Positions 8,519 through 16,575 of a stretch of DNA of 64,000 bases are shown here, piece after piece. Position 1 is the stretch's first letter; each line of letters starts with the position of its first letter. Made by a program: the position numbers and the translations under genes. The notes under the pieces are model-generated. The model was not told the DNA's origin. It searched no databases and was given only the letters and a program-made list of their open reading frames with translations. Source of the stretch: an uncultured Prevotellaceae bacterium (lineage in GTDB: Bacteria > Bacteroidota > Bacteroidia > Bacteroidales > Bacteroidaceae); contig CACZZQ010000002.1 in the NCBI GenBank assembly GCA_902785695.1, forward strand, positions 100,426-164,425, read 5' to 3'.

Positions 8519-10255
8519 CTATGATTTGATAGTAACAACCTGGTCGCAATAATCTATGACGGCGGCACGATGAGTGACAAAGATGACCGTGCGCAGATGA
8601 TCCTTGAGGATGTTTTCCAGCACTTTTTTCTCCGTATCAGCATCAAGAGCACTGGTAGCCTCATCCAACAGCATGATACTGCCTGGGCGAAGTAGCGCAC
8701 GGGCAATAGCGATGCGCTGAGCCTGTCCCTCACTCAAGCCTCCACCCTGTTCTGAGAAATGGGTATCGAGTCCGTCAGGCAATTCACTGACGAAGTTGGC
8801 ACAGGCCAGACGGAGCACCTCCCTCATTTGCGGATCAGTAGCCTGAGGATTGCCCAGTTGCAGGTTCTCGCGCAGGGTTCCGCTAAGCAGGGTGTTTCCT
8901 TGGGGTACATAGACGAAGTTGCAGCGGTGAAGAGGGGACAAAGACTCTCCACCGTCCCCTCTGAGAGAGAGAGGGGAGTATATAGTTATATTTCCTTGTT
9001 GTGGTTTTACTAAAGCCAGCAGCAGACGTATCAGTGTTGTCTTTCCCGCGCCCGTCTCACCCATGATAGCAGTACAAGAGCCTGGCTGGAAGTCCACACT
9101 GAAGTCTTTCATCGCTGGTTGCTGTCCAGGCGCACCATAGTTGAAGGTGACATGATCGAAACAGATGCCGCAGGGTGCAGCAAGAAACTGCGGTTCTCCC
9201 TGCTGCTCCTCAGGAGTCTCTTCCAGTTCCATCAGTCGTTCGGCTGCCGTAAACACGCTGACAAAGGCAGGCACCAGCTTGGCAAGGTCGCGTGCAGGAC
9301 CCTGTATACGGTTCACCAACTGCAGGAAGGCAGTCATACCACCAAAGGTCAGCGTACCACTGTGCAGACGGAGGGCACCCCACAGGAATGCCACAAGGAA
9401 CCCAATGGAAAAGCCCATGTTCAGGAAGAAATTACTGCCCACGGAAAAAGCCGTACGCTTGCGTACCCACTGGCGCAGCATCTGCTGCGTACCTTCCAAC
9501 CTACTGAGCATCTGCTGGTTAGCCTCCATCGTCTTCACCAGCATACGATGCTGCATGGTCTCGGTGAGCAGACTCTGTATCTGACTGTCGGTATCGCGCA
9601 CCTTTCTATTATATCTACGCATATAGGCAATATATATGCGGCTCACCAGGATGAAGAGAGGCAGGATAGCCACCGTGACGATAGCCAGCCAGGTGTCCAT
9701 CTGAAGCAGATAGACAAAAGCACCCACGAACATAGCCAGTGTGCTAATGACCGAAGGAAGCGTCTCGGTGAGGAAATTCACCACCGTCTTCACGTCCTGT
9801 TCCAACCGGTTGATGATGTCACCGCTATGCATCGCCTCGCGCCCACGCCACTCCGAACGCAGCAATCGCGCCAATACACGCTGCTGCATACGGTTTTGGG
9901 CTTTCACGCCAAGGATGTTTTTCACCCATACCCGCGAGATGCCCACGGCAAACTCGCCCAGTATCAGGGCAGCCATTACCCCCACAGCCATATAGAGCGA
10001 ACCCTCGCGAGCACCTGATGCAATATCAATGGCACGCTGCATGGCCCAGACAGACGACAGGCCCAGAGCAACGCCGAGGAGTCCGATGCACGCATTCATC
10101 ACGGCCTGCAGACGATTGCCTTGCAGAGCCTTCCACAGCCAGCGGAATATTTCCATTGCCGTAAAATGGCTGTCGGGCAGTTGGAGGAATTCCTTGATTT
10201 TCAACCTTTCAATTTTTACATTTTTGCATTTTTGCATTTCAAATTCCTCCCTCAT
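8519..10255 (-). CDS. ABC exporter, fused membrane and ATPase domains
   Basis: A half-transporter of the MsbA/lipid-peptide exporter type. An N-terminal six-helix domain starts at MEIFRWLWKALQGNRLQAV; then a nucleotide-binding domain with Walker A GETGAGKT, signature LSEGQAQR, Walker B IMLLDEATSALD and H-loop VTHRAAVID. The chosen ATG at 10255 overlaps the nadK stop (ATGA). An ATG at 10156, right at the conserved region, is an alternative; the stretch between encodes QKCKNVKIERLK, which looks like translated low-complexity repeat. Oddity: between Walker A and the Q loop an extra segment SPLSLRGDGGESLSPL comes from a GC-rich palindromic element (8934-8987). Substrate unknown. Confidence 0.88.
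   Translation of the reverse strand: MREEFEMQKCKNVKIERLKIKEFLQLPDSHFTAMEIFRWLWKALQGNRLQAVMNACIGLLGVALGLSSVWAMQRAIDIASGAREGSLYMAVGVMAALILGEFAVGISRVWVKNILGVKAQNRMQQRVLARLLRSEWRGREAMHSGDIINRLEQDVKTVVNFLTETLPSVISTLAMFVGAFVYLLQMDTWLAIVTVAILPLFILVSRIYIAYMRRYNRKVRDTDSQIQSLLTETMQHRMLVKTMEANQQMLSRLEGTQQMLRQWVRKRTAFSVGSNFFLNMGFSIGFLVAFLWGALRLHSGTLTFGGMTAFLQLVNRIQGPARDLAKLVPAFVSVFTAAERLMELEETPEEQQGEPQFLAAPCGICFDHVTFNYGAPGQQPAMKDFSVDFQPGSCTAIMGETGAGKTTLIRLLLALVKPQQGNITIYSPLSLRGDGGESLSPLHRCNFVYVPQGNTLLSGTLRENLQLGNPQATDPQMREVLRLACANFVSELPDGLDTHFSEQGGGLSEGQAQRIAIARALLRPGSIMLLDEATSALDADTEKKVLENILKDHLRTVIFVTHRAAVIDYCDQVVTIKS
8934..8987 (-). repeat. GC-rich palindromic element inside the ABC exporter gene
   Basis: Stem CCCCTCT (8956-8962), five bases, AGAGGGG (8970-8976), followed on the coding strand by a GGTGG run and GAGTC. 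This is the order seen in the copies at 12044, 33963 and 34065. It is translated in frame as about 16 extra residues in a surface loop of the ATPase domain. Confidence 0.75.
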
Positions 10256-11154
10256 CTCCCATCTGCTCCCCACATCAGTTTCTCTCTCAGCGTTGAGAAA
10301 TAACGAGTGCCACGGCGTTTCACCACCTGAACATTGTAGGGCGCACGGCGCAAGGCAATGTGTGTGCCTTCGCCACACTTCTCTGAGCGTCCGTCGATAG
10401 CCACCAGGAACGAATGGTTGCGACTCTCGACCTCTAATGTCACCTCTGCGGAATCTGGAATGACAACAGGGCGGATATTTAGAGAATGAGGAGCAACGGA
10501 TGTCAAGACAAACACCCCTGTGCCAGGCACCACCACCGGACCACCATTCGACAGGGAATAAGCCGTAGAACCTGTAGGGGTAGATACGATAAGACCATCG
10601 GCTTGGTACGTCGTCAGATACTCACCATTGATACTGGTTCGAATGGAGATCATAGCAGCCGTATCGCGTTTCAGGATGGCCACATCGTTAAGTGCACAAG
10701 AGGCATCGCCCAAAGGCTGGCCGTTAGCCTTCACCTGTATCACGGCACGACTTTCCACCGCATAGTCATCGTTATACAAAGCCTGCAGACAAGCCTCAAT
10801 GTCAACAGGGGCAATATCTGCTAAGAAACCCAAACGCCCCATGTTGACACCCAAGATAGGTATGTTCTTGGCACCCACCTTGCATGCCGTCTTCAGGAAG
10901 GTGCCGTCGCCTCCCATCGAGATAGCGAAATCGGCCTCAACGTCATTGCCAGAGAATGTTGCAAAACGATATTTCGGCGTATTAAGAATGCTGCGGACAT
11001 CACACATCTCATTGATAAAATGATAGTATTCCTCATCGATGACCACACGCGCACCATGCACTCTCAAGCTGGCCAGTACCTGCTGAATAGCTGCCGATTT
11101 CTCCTGCTGATACAGATTGCCGAAGAGGGCAAATGTAAGGGGTTCAGATGACAT
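10252..11154 (-). CDS. nadK: NAD kinase
   Basis: Phosphorylates NAD to NADP in the cytoplasm. The motif MGGDGTFLKTA with catalytic Asp, then NMGRLGFLADI, the Gly-rich TPTGSTAYSLSNGGPVVVPG and C-terminal IDGRSEKCGEG are all present. I start at MSSEPLTFALFGN, 300 residues, the normal length; the upstream Met at 11214 would add an unconserved tail through the promoter. The gene ends in an ATGA overlap with the ABC exporter gene, with which it is probably co-transcribed. Confidence 0.95.
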   Translation of the reverse strand: MSSEPLTFALFGNLYQQEKSAAIQQVLASLRVHGARVVIDEEYYHFINEMCDVRSILNTPKYRFATFSGNDVEADFAISMGGDGTFLKTACKVGAKNIPILGVNMGRLGFLADIAPVDIEACLQALYNDDYAVESRAVIQVKANGQPLGDASCALNDVAILKRDTAAMISIRTSINGEYLTTYQADGLIVSTPTGSTAYSLSNGGPVVVPGTGVFVLTSVAPHSLNIRPVVIPDSAEVTLEVESRNHSFLVAIDGRSEKCGEGTHIALRRAPYNVQVVKRRGTRYFSTLREKLMWGADGR

Positions 11155-11191
11155 ATTTCTCCTTTTTCTTTCTGAATTCGTAAAGTTTTTG

Positions 11192-11211
11192 TAACTTTGC
11201 CTGCAAAAGTA
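11192..11211. promoter_or_regulatory. Face-to-face -7 elements of two divergent genes
   Basis: Plus strand TAACTTTG at 11192-11199 serves the DJ-1/PfpI gene; reverse strand TACTTTTG at 11211-11204 serves nadK. The two -7 boxes are only four bases apart, so polymerase can occupy one promoter at a time. No convincing -33 TTTG is at ideal distance for either. Confidence 0.5.
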
Positions 11212-11229
11212 CAAATTAAATTTGAAACT

Positions 11230-11808
11230 ATGGCAAAAGTTTATGTTTTTCTTGCTGACGGCTTCGAAGATGTCGAGGCGTTGATTCCTGTCGATGTGTT
11301 GCGTCGCGGTGGTGTGGAAGTGACAACGGTAAGTGTGATGGATGATTCACAAATCGTGGAATCTGCCCACAACGTGCAGATTGTGGCCGATGCAATGATA
11401 GAAGATTGCAACTTCAGCGATGCCGACCTGCTCTTCCTGCCAGGCGGTATGCCGGGAGCCACTAACCTGTACAACAGCAGCATGGTGCGCCAGGCACTGA
11501 AGGAGCAGGCCGCCGCTAACAAGCGGATAGCCGCCATCTGTGCCGCACCCGCCGTGGTATTAGGACAGATGGGGCTGTTAGAAGGCTGCAACGCCACTTG
11601 CTATCCCGGTTTTGAGAGGATGCTCGGCGATGGTGTCCGCTATACCGGTGCTCTGGTGACTGTCCACGGCAACATCACTACTGCCGAAGGTCCTGCTGCC
11701 GCCTTCCCCTTTGCCTACGAACTGCTCAGTCAGCTGGTCAGCAAGGAGGTGAGCGACCAGATTGCCGATGGTATGCGATTTGTGCATTTAATGCAAGGTA
11801 AAAAGTAA
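11230..11808 (+). CDS. DJ-1/PfpI family protein (ThiJ-like)
   Basis: 192 residues of a single class-I glutamine-amidotransferase-like fold. The nucleophile-elbow Cys is at 104 in AAICAAPAVVLG, the partner Glu lies near 13-16 in DGFEDVEAL, and LLFLPGGMPGA is the conserved loop. Family members are chaperone/deglycase-like or stress proteins; the exact activity cannot be told. The start is MAKVYVFLADGF; an upstream ATG at 11197 lies inside the promoter. The gene heads a run with ispD and recG. Confidence 0.9.
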   Translation: MAKVYVFLADGFEDVEALIPVDVLRRGGVEVTTVSVMDDSQIVESAHNVQIVADAMIEDCNFSDADLLFLPGGMPGATNLYNSSMVRQALKEQAAANKRIAAICAAPAVVLGQMGLLEGCNATCYPGFERMLGDGVRYTGALVTVHGNITTAEGPAAAFPFAYELLSQLVSKEVSDQIADGMRFVHLMQGKK

Positions 11809-11835
11809 TAGTGAAAAGTGAATAATTTGCTTCCG
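11800..11835 (+). repeat. GTGAAAAGTG repeat with TTTGCTTCCGC end
   Basis: A run of AGTAATAGTGAAAAGTGAAT followed by AATTTGCTTCCGC fills the whole gap between the DJ-1 gene and ispD and overlaps the end of the former. It is a half copy of the hairpin element at 27725-27808. Confidence 0.75.
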
Positions 11836-11837
11836 CT

Positions 11838-12518
11838 ATGGATTATGTGATCATTGTAGCCGGTGGAAAGGGCCTGCGCATGGGTGGCGAGATTCCCAAG
11901 CAATTCCTTCCTATTGGAGGGAAGCCTGTGTTGATGCGCACACTGGAGCGTTTCCGTGAGTATTCCAAGGAGCTGCAGATTATCCTTGTATTACCAGAAA
12001 GTCAGCAAGACTATTGGCGAAAGCTTTGCCAACAGTACCATTTCCCCCTCCCGTCGGAGGGGGCAGGGGGAGGCTTCTACCTATTGGCGAATGGTGGAGA
12101 GACACGTTTCCACTCCGTACAAAACGGTTTGGCAAAAGTACCAGATGACTCAAAAGGTGTAGTAGGTGTGCATGATGGTGTCCGTCCGTTTGTCTCTGTT
12201 GAGGTCATTAACAACTGCTTCGAGACAGCACGAACGAAGAAAGCTGTCATTCCCGTAACGCCTGTTGTAGAGACCTTACGGCATATCCCATCACGACAAA
12301 ACGTACTACGCAGCGACTATTGTCTGGTACAAACACCACAATGTTTTGATATTCAGCTACTAAAGGCTGCCTATCACCAGCCCTATTCGGAAGTCTTTAC
12401 TGACGATGCCTCTGTTGTAGAGGCATACGGTCACGAGGTTTCCATGGTGGAGGGCAACCGTGAGAACATCAAGATCACGACTCCCTTCGACCTCAAGATA
12501 GCAGAAACCCTCATTTAA
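11838..12518 (+). CDS. ispD: 2-C-methyl-D-erythritol 4-phosphate cytidylyltransferase
   Basis: Third step of the non-mevalonate isoprenoid pathway: couples MEP to CTP. The N-terminal nucleotide-binding signature [20 protein letters not shown] (7-26), [22 protein letters not shown], and the C-terminal [19 protein letters not shown] are intact. At 226 residues it is slightly long; residues about 70-80 ([10 protein letters not shown]) come from a GC-rich palindromic element inserted in frame just before the conserved GGETRFHS segment. The stop is directly followed by the recG ATG. Confidence 0.95.
   Translation: MDYVIIVAGGKGLRMGGEIPKQFLPIGGKPVLMRTLERFREYSKELQIILVLPESQQDYWRKLCQQYHFPLPSEGAGGGFYLLANGGETRFHSVQNGLAKVPDDSKGVVGVHDGVRPFVSVEVINNCFETARTKKAVIPVTPVVETLRHIPSRQNVLRSDYCLVQTPQCFDIQLLKAAYHQPYSEVFTDDASVVEAYGHEVSMVEGNRENIKITTPFDLKIAETLI
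12044..12077 (+). repeat. GC-rich palindromic element inside ispD
   Basis: Stem CCCCCTCC (12044-12051), loop CGTC, GGAGGGGG (12056-12063), then CA, a second G run and AGGCTTC. Same architecture as the copies at 8934, 33963 and 34065. It is translated in frame. Confidence 0.8.
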
Positions 12519-14621
12519 ATGAATATACTCGATCAGGACATCAAATTCTTACCTGGCGTAGGTCCTAATCGCCGGAAGACGCTCAGCCAGGAACTGGGCA
12601 TTGAGACCTACGGCCACCTGCTCGAGTATTACCCTTACAAATACGTAGATCGCTCGAAGATCTATAGTGTACGCGAGCTGACTGGCGATATGCCATTCGT
12701 GCAGGTCGTAGGACACATATTGAGTTTCGAGACCTTTGACATGGGGCCTCGCAAGGAGCGTGTGGTAGCTCATTTCTCTGATGGTACAGGTATTATGGAC
12801 TTGGTGTGGTTTAACGGTGGCAAATATGCCAAGCAGAACTACAAAATAGGCACAGACTATCTCGTCTTTGGCAAGCCCAGCGTCTTCAACAACCGCATTC
12901 AGGTGCAGCATCCCGATATCGACCTTGCGGAGAACATGGAACTGTCGACGATGGGTATGCAGCCTTACTATAACACCACGGAGAAGATGAAGAAGATGGG
13001 CATGAACTCCCGTGCTGTGGAGCGACTGACCAAGACGCTTCTGGAAAAGCTGAAAGACCCACTCCCAGAGACCATACCCGACTTCATCACCACCCCACTC
13101 CACCTGATGAACCGCGATAAGGCCCTGCGCACGCTACACTATCCGATGAACGCGAAAGACTTGGAACGGGCACGCGTCAGGATGAAGTTCGAGGAACTGT
13201 TCTTCGTACAACTGAATATCTTAAGATATGCCAGCGACCAGCGACGCAAATATCGAGGATTTGTGTTCAACCGCATCGGCCCGCTGTTCAATGATTTCTA
13301 TCAGAAGAACCTGCCTTTTGAACTGACAGGTGCCCAGAAACGTGTAATGCACGAAATCAGGAAGGATATGTGCTCTGGCCGACAGATGAACCGCCTGCTG
13401 CAAGGCGATGTGGGTAGCGGTAAGACATTGGTTGCACTCATGACGATGCTCATCGCTTTAGATAATGGCTATCAGGCCTGTATCATGGCACCCACGGAAA
13501 TTCTGGCAGAGCAGCATTTGCAAAGCATCCGTGAGTTCCTGAAAGGGATGCCCATACGGGTGGAACTGCTCACCGGCATCGTAAAAGGTAAGCGCAGACA
13601 GGAGATTCTCGACGGACTCCTTTCTGGCAACGTGCAGATTCTTGTGGGTACGCACGCCGTCATTGAGGATACTGTGCAATTCGCACAACTGGGGGCGGTG
13701 GTCATTGACGAGCAGCACCGTTTCGGCGTGGCACAACGAGCCAAACTATGGGCAAAGACCGACGGGAACACCATCCCCCACGTGCTGGTGATGACGGCAA
13801 CGCCCATCCCTCGCACACTGGCAATGACACTCTACGGCGACTTGGACGTGAGCATCATCGACGAATTACCACCAGGACGCAAGCCCATCCGTACCTCCCA
13901 TGTATTCGACAACCGCATGACTTCACTCTACGACGGCATCCGCCGACAGATACATGAGGGCCGACAGGTGTATATCGTATTCCCACTCATTGAGGAGAGC
14001 GAGAAGATAGACCTGAAGAACCTGGAACAGGGTTTTGAAGCATTACGAGAGGCTTTCCCGGAATTCCGTCTGAGCAAGGTGCACGGCAAGATGAAGCCCA
14101 AAGAAAAGGAAGAGGAAATGCAGAAATTCGTCTCTGGAGAGACACAGATTCTCGTTGCTACAACTGTTATTGAGGTTGGTGTCAATGTACCCAATGCCTC
14201 GGTCATGGTCATCCTCGATGCCCAGCGTTTTGGTCTTTCTCAGTTACATCAGCTAAGAGGACGCGTAGGCCGAGGTGCCGATCAAAGCTTTTGCATCCTC
14301 GTCACAACCTACAAACTCAGTGAGGACACCCGCAAGCGCATTGACATCATGTGCGAGACCAACGACGGATTCCGCATTGCCGAGGCCGACCTGAAGCTAC
14401 GCGGTCCCGGCGACTTGGAAGGCACACAACAGAGCGGCATGGCCTTCGACCTGAAGATAGCTAATATTGCGCGCGACGGACAGCTGGTGCAACTGGCTCG
14501 CGACGAGGCACAGAAGATTATCGATGAAGACCCGCAATGCCAGTCAACAAAATATCAGATGCTTTGGAACAGACTGCGCGAAATACGTAAGACAAATGTT
14601 AATTGGGCGGCCATTTCTTAA
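12519..14621 (+). CDS. recG: ATP-dependent DNA helicase RecG
   Basis: 700 residues, full length. An N-terminal wedge/OB domain (about 60-160) binds branched DNA; helicase motifs follow: Walker A GDVGSGKT (about 299-306), DEQH box in VVIDEQHRFGVAQR, motif III MTATPIPRTLAMTL, and motif VI QLRGRVGRGADQS. RecG reverses stalled replication forks and processes Holliday junctions. It starts on the base after the ispD stop and is presumably translated from the same message. Confidence 0.97.
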   Translation: MNILDQDIKFLPGVGPNRRKTLSQELGIETYGHLLEYYPYKYVDRSKIYSVRELTGDMPFVQVVGHILSFETFDMGPRKERVVAHFSDGTGIMDLVWFNGGKYAKQNYKIGTDYLVFGKPSVFNNRIQVQHPDIDLAENMELSTMGMQPYYNTTEKMKKMGMNSRAVERLTKTLLEKLKDPLPETIPDFITTPLHLMNRDKALRTLHYPMNAKDLERARVRMKFEELFFVQLNILRYASDQRRKYRGFVFNRIGPLFNDFYQKNLPFELTGAQKRVMHEIRKDMCSGRQMNRLLQGDVGSGKTLVALMTMLIALDNGYQACIMAPTEILAEQHLQSIREFLKGMPIRVELLTGIVKGKRRQEILDGLLSGNVQILVGTHAVIEDTVQFAQLGAVVIDEQHRFGVAQRAKLWAKTDGNTIPHVLVMTATPIPRTLAMTLYGDLDVSIIDELPPGRKPIRTSHVFDNRMTSLYDGIRRQIHEGRQVYIVFPLIEESEKIDLKNLEQGFEALREAFPEFRLSKVHGKMKPKEKEEEMQKFVSGETQILVATTVIEVGVNVPNASVMVILDAQRFGLSQLHQLRGRVGRGADQSFCILVTTYKLSEDTRKRIDIMCETNDGFRIAEADLKLRGPGDLEGTQQSGMAFDLKIANIARDGQLVQLARDEAQKIIDEDPQCQSTKYQMLWNRLREIRKTNVNWAAIS

Positions 14622-14683
14622 TAATAATGTTAAAAGTATTCAAATAATTGCTACTAATACACTTATTTCTCATAAATATTTAC

Positions 14684-14691
14684 TACCTTTG
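14684..14691 (+). promoter_or_regulatory. -7 element upstream of the LysM/M23 peptidase
   Basis: TACCTTTG followed by a 27-base leader to the ATG. No clear -33 TTTG at the right distance. Confidence 0.5.
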
Positions 14692-14718
14692 CCCAAAATT
14701 ATTGACTAACCGGCGATT

Positions 14719-15654
14719 ATGAAAATAAAAAACATAAAGAAATTTGCCTTCATGGCCCTCGCTTCACTTGCAGTGTTACCTGCTGCAGGTCAGGATCTTT
14801 TAGCAAATCAGGCACCTATCGACCGCAAGATTAAAGCAGTTGACTCACTGATGATGCAGCAGCTCCTGATGAACGAAGTATGGGAATCGCCCGCAGCAGA
14901 CCTCTATGAGGACTGGGACAACCTGTATGCCCACAAGCAGACCGCACTGCCCGATTCCTTCCGCATCAACCTTCGCAACTTCTGTATGCCTACCACAAAC
15001 CGCGTGGTGACATCAAACTTTGGTGCCCGCTGGCGTCGTCAGCACAAGGGACTGGATGTCAAAGTATATATCGGCGATACCATCCGTGCCGCATTCGACG
15101 GCAAGGTACGCGTTGTTCGCTACGAGCGTCGTGGCTACGGCAACTACGTGGTGATTCGTCACCCCAACGGACTGGAGACCATCTATGCCCATATGTCAAA
15201 GCATCTGGTTGGCGAGAACGAGGAAGTACGTGCCGGACAACCTATCGGACTGGGTGGCAACACCGGTCGCAGCACAGGCTCACACCTGCATTTCGAGACC
15301 CGTCTGTGTGGCGTAGCTCTGAACCCCGCCCTGATGTTCGACTTCAAGAATCAGGACGTTGTAGGCGATGAATGGACTTTCAACCGCTCAACTTATAACA
15401 GCGAGTCAGCTGAGGCTACCCGTCTGCGCGGAACTGGTGGCGTTTATCGCGGAGGCGATGGTCTTTACGAAACTGCATCTAAGAGCAGCTATCAGGCTAA
15501 CAGCGGCGATGTGCGCTACCATAAGGTTAAGAAAGGCGAAACGCTCTCTGCTATTGCAAAAAAACACCACACTACCGTTAACGCCCTGTGCAATCTGAAC
15601 CGCATCAAGAAGACGGTAACGCTCCGTCCCGGTCAGATTCTGAAATATAACTAA
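14719..15654 (+). CDS. M23 peptidase with C-terminal LysM domain
   Basis: 311 residues. A signal peptide of about 24 residues ends near VLPAAGQ. The M23 (LytM) domain spans about 95-205, with zinc-ligand motif HKGLDV and catalytic HLHFE in NTGRSTGSHLHFETRL. A LysM domain (about 266-311, YHKVKKGETLSAIAKKHHTT) binds peptidoglycan. The expected job is cleavage of cell-wall cross-links in the periplasm, or activation of amidases if degenerate; the ligands look intact. It is monocistronic, with its own promoter and a terminator just downstream. Confidence 0.93.
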   Translation: MKIKNIKKFAFMALASLAVLPAAGQDLLANQAPIDRKIKAVDSLMMQQLLMNEVWESPAADLYEDWDNLYAHKQTALPDSFRINLRNFCMPTTNRVVTSNFGARWRRQHKGLDVKVYIGDTIRAAFDGKVRVVRYERRGYGNYVVIRHPNGLETIYAHMSKHLVGENEEVRAGQPIGLGGNTGRSTGSHLHFETRLCGVALNPALMFDFKNQDVVGDEWTFNRSTYNSESAEATRLRGTGGVYRGGDGLYETASKSSYQANSGDVRYHKVKKGETLSAIAKKHHTTVNALCNLNRIKKTVTLRPGQILKYN

Positions 15655-15678
15655 GCATTTACACCTTATTATATATAT

Positions 15679-15714
15679 AAGGCTTTAGGCGGAAACCTAA
15701 GGCCTTATTTTTTA
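15679..15714 (+). terminator. Rho-independent terminator after the LysM/M23 gene
   Basis: Arms AAGGCTTTAGG and CCTAAGGCCTT around a six-base loop, followed by ATTTTTTAT. One mismatch in the stem. Confidence 0.8.
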
Positions 15715-15749
15715 TGCCAACAAATGCAGAAAAAAACTTGACAAAATAC

Positions 15750-15780
15750 TTTGTCGTTTCACTAATTTTTCCTACTTTTG
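15750..15780 (+). promoter_or_regulatory. Promoter of the aquaporin gene
   Basis: TTTG (15750-15753), 19 bases, TACTTTTG (15773-15780): a full match to the Bacteroidetes consensus. It leaves an unusually long leader of about 80 bases before the ATG. Confidence 0.7.
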
Positions 15781-15869
15781 CAGCCAACTCTAGGAGCGCG
15801 GGCATCAAGGACTGAACCTTGTTAATTAAAAATCGTTTAACCCATAATTAAATCTTATCATTAACAATT

Positions 15870-16511
15870 ATGAAAAAGTATCTTGCAGAAATGGTGGGCA
15901 CTATGGTGCTCGTGTTGATGGGCTGCGGCGTGGCCGTTAGCCTGGGTTGTAATCCTATTAGTAATATTCCCGCTGTGGTAGGCACAGCCTTTGCCTTCGG
16001 ACTGGCTGTTGTGGCTATGGCCTACACCATTGGAGGAATATCCGGCTGTCATATCAATCCTGCCATCTCACTGGGATGTTTCCTCAGCGGGCGCATGAGC
16101 GGCAAAGACTGTGCCATGTACATCATCTTCCAGATTATCGGTGCCTTTATCGGTTCTGCCCTGCTGGCACTTCTCACAGCCAATGTCTCAGAACTTGAGG
16201 GAACAGGAGCCAACGATCTTCAGGCCGGAGTATCAATAGCCGGTGGCTTGCTGGCAGAAATCATCTTCACCTGCGTATTCGTGCTGGTGGTGCTTGGAGC
16301 CACTGCCAAGACCAACGGTGCCACCAACAACTTTGCTGGATTAGCCATTGGCCTGTCGCTGGTACTTGTTCATCTGGTGTGCATCCGCTATACGGGTACT
16401 TCCGTGAACCCAGCTCGCTCTATTGCCCCAGCTATCTTCCAGGGCGGCACAGCACTGGCCAACCTCTGGATCTTCATCGTCGGGCATAAAATCGACCATA
16501 TTACTGAGTAA
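15870..16511 (+). CDS. Aquaporin (AqpZ-like), C-terminally shortened
   Basis: Water or small-solute channel of the inner membrane. Both NPA motifs are present: HINPAISLG (NPA about 63-65) and SVNPARSIAPAIF (NPA about 180-182, with the selectivity Arg after it). Five helices are complete, but after LWIFIV the expected last half of helix 6 is replaced by GHKIDHITE and a stop. The replaced stretch is a perfect 14-base terminator hairpin (16486-16526), so the 3' end of the gene seems to have been exchanged for a terminator. AqpZ is normally about 15-25 residues longer. Function may be impaired. Confidence 0.9.
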   Translation: MKKYLAEMVGTMVLVLMGCGVAVSLGCNPISNIPAVVGTAFAFGLAVVAMAYTIGGISGCHINPAISLGCFLSGRMSGKDCAMYIIFQIIGAFIGSALLALLTANVSELEGTGANDLQAGVSIAGGLLAEIIFTCVFVLVVLGATAKTNGATNNFAGLAIGLSLVLVHLVCIRYTGTSVNPARSIAPAIFQGGTALANLWIFIVGHKIDHITE

Positions 16512-16530
16512 CATGGTCGATTTTATTTTG
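16486..16530 (+). terminator. Terminator hairpin spanning the aquaporin stop codon
   Basis: Perfect inverted repeat ATAAAATCGACCAT (16486-16499) and ATGGTCGATTTTAT (16513-16526), 13-base loop that holds the TAA stop, then TTTG. A symmetric A/T-flanked stem could also serve the convergent lipoprotein gene. Confidence 0.75.
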
Positions 16531-16575
16531 TAATATCGTCTATTTGACAATATGAAGGATGCTCATTGGCATCAT

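Noticed and set aside
9119-10018. 299-codon plus-strand frame opposite the ABC exporter
   Set aside because: Its composition is His/Gln-rich low quality and it mirrors the codon structure of the real gene on the other strand.
15655-15869. Riboswitch in the long aquaporin leader
   Set aside because: Only a leader of about 80 bases without a recognisable conserved fold; nothing beyond the promoter and upstream terminator can be supported.
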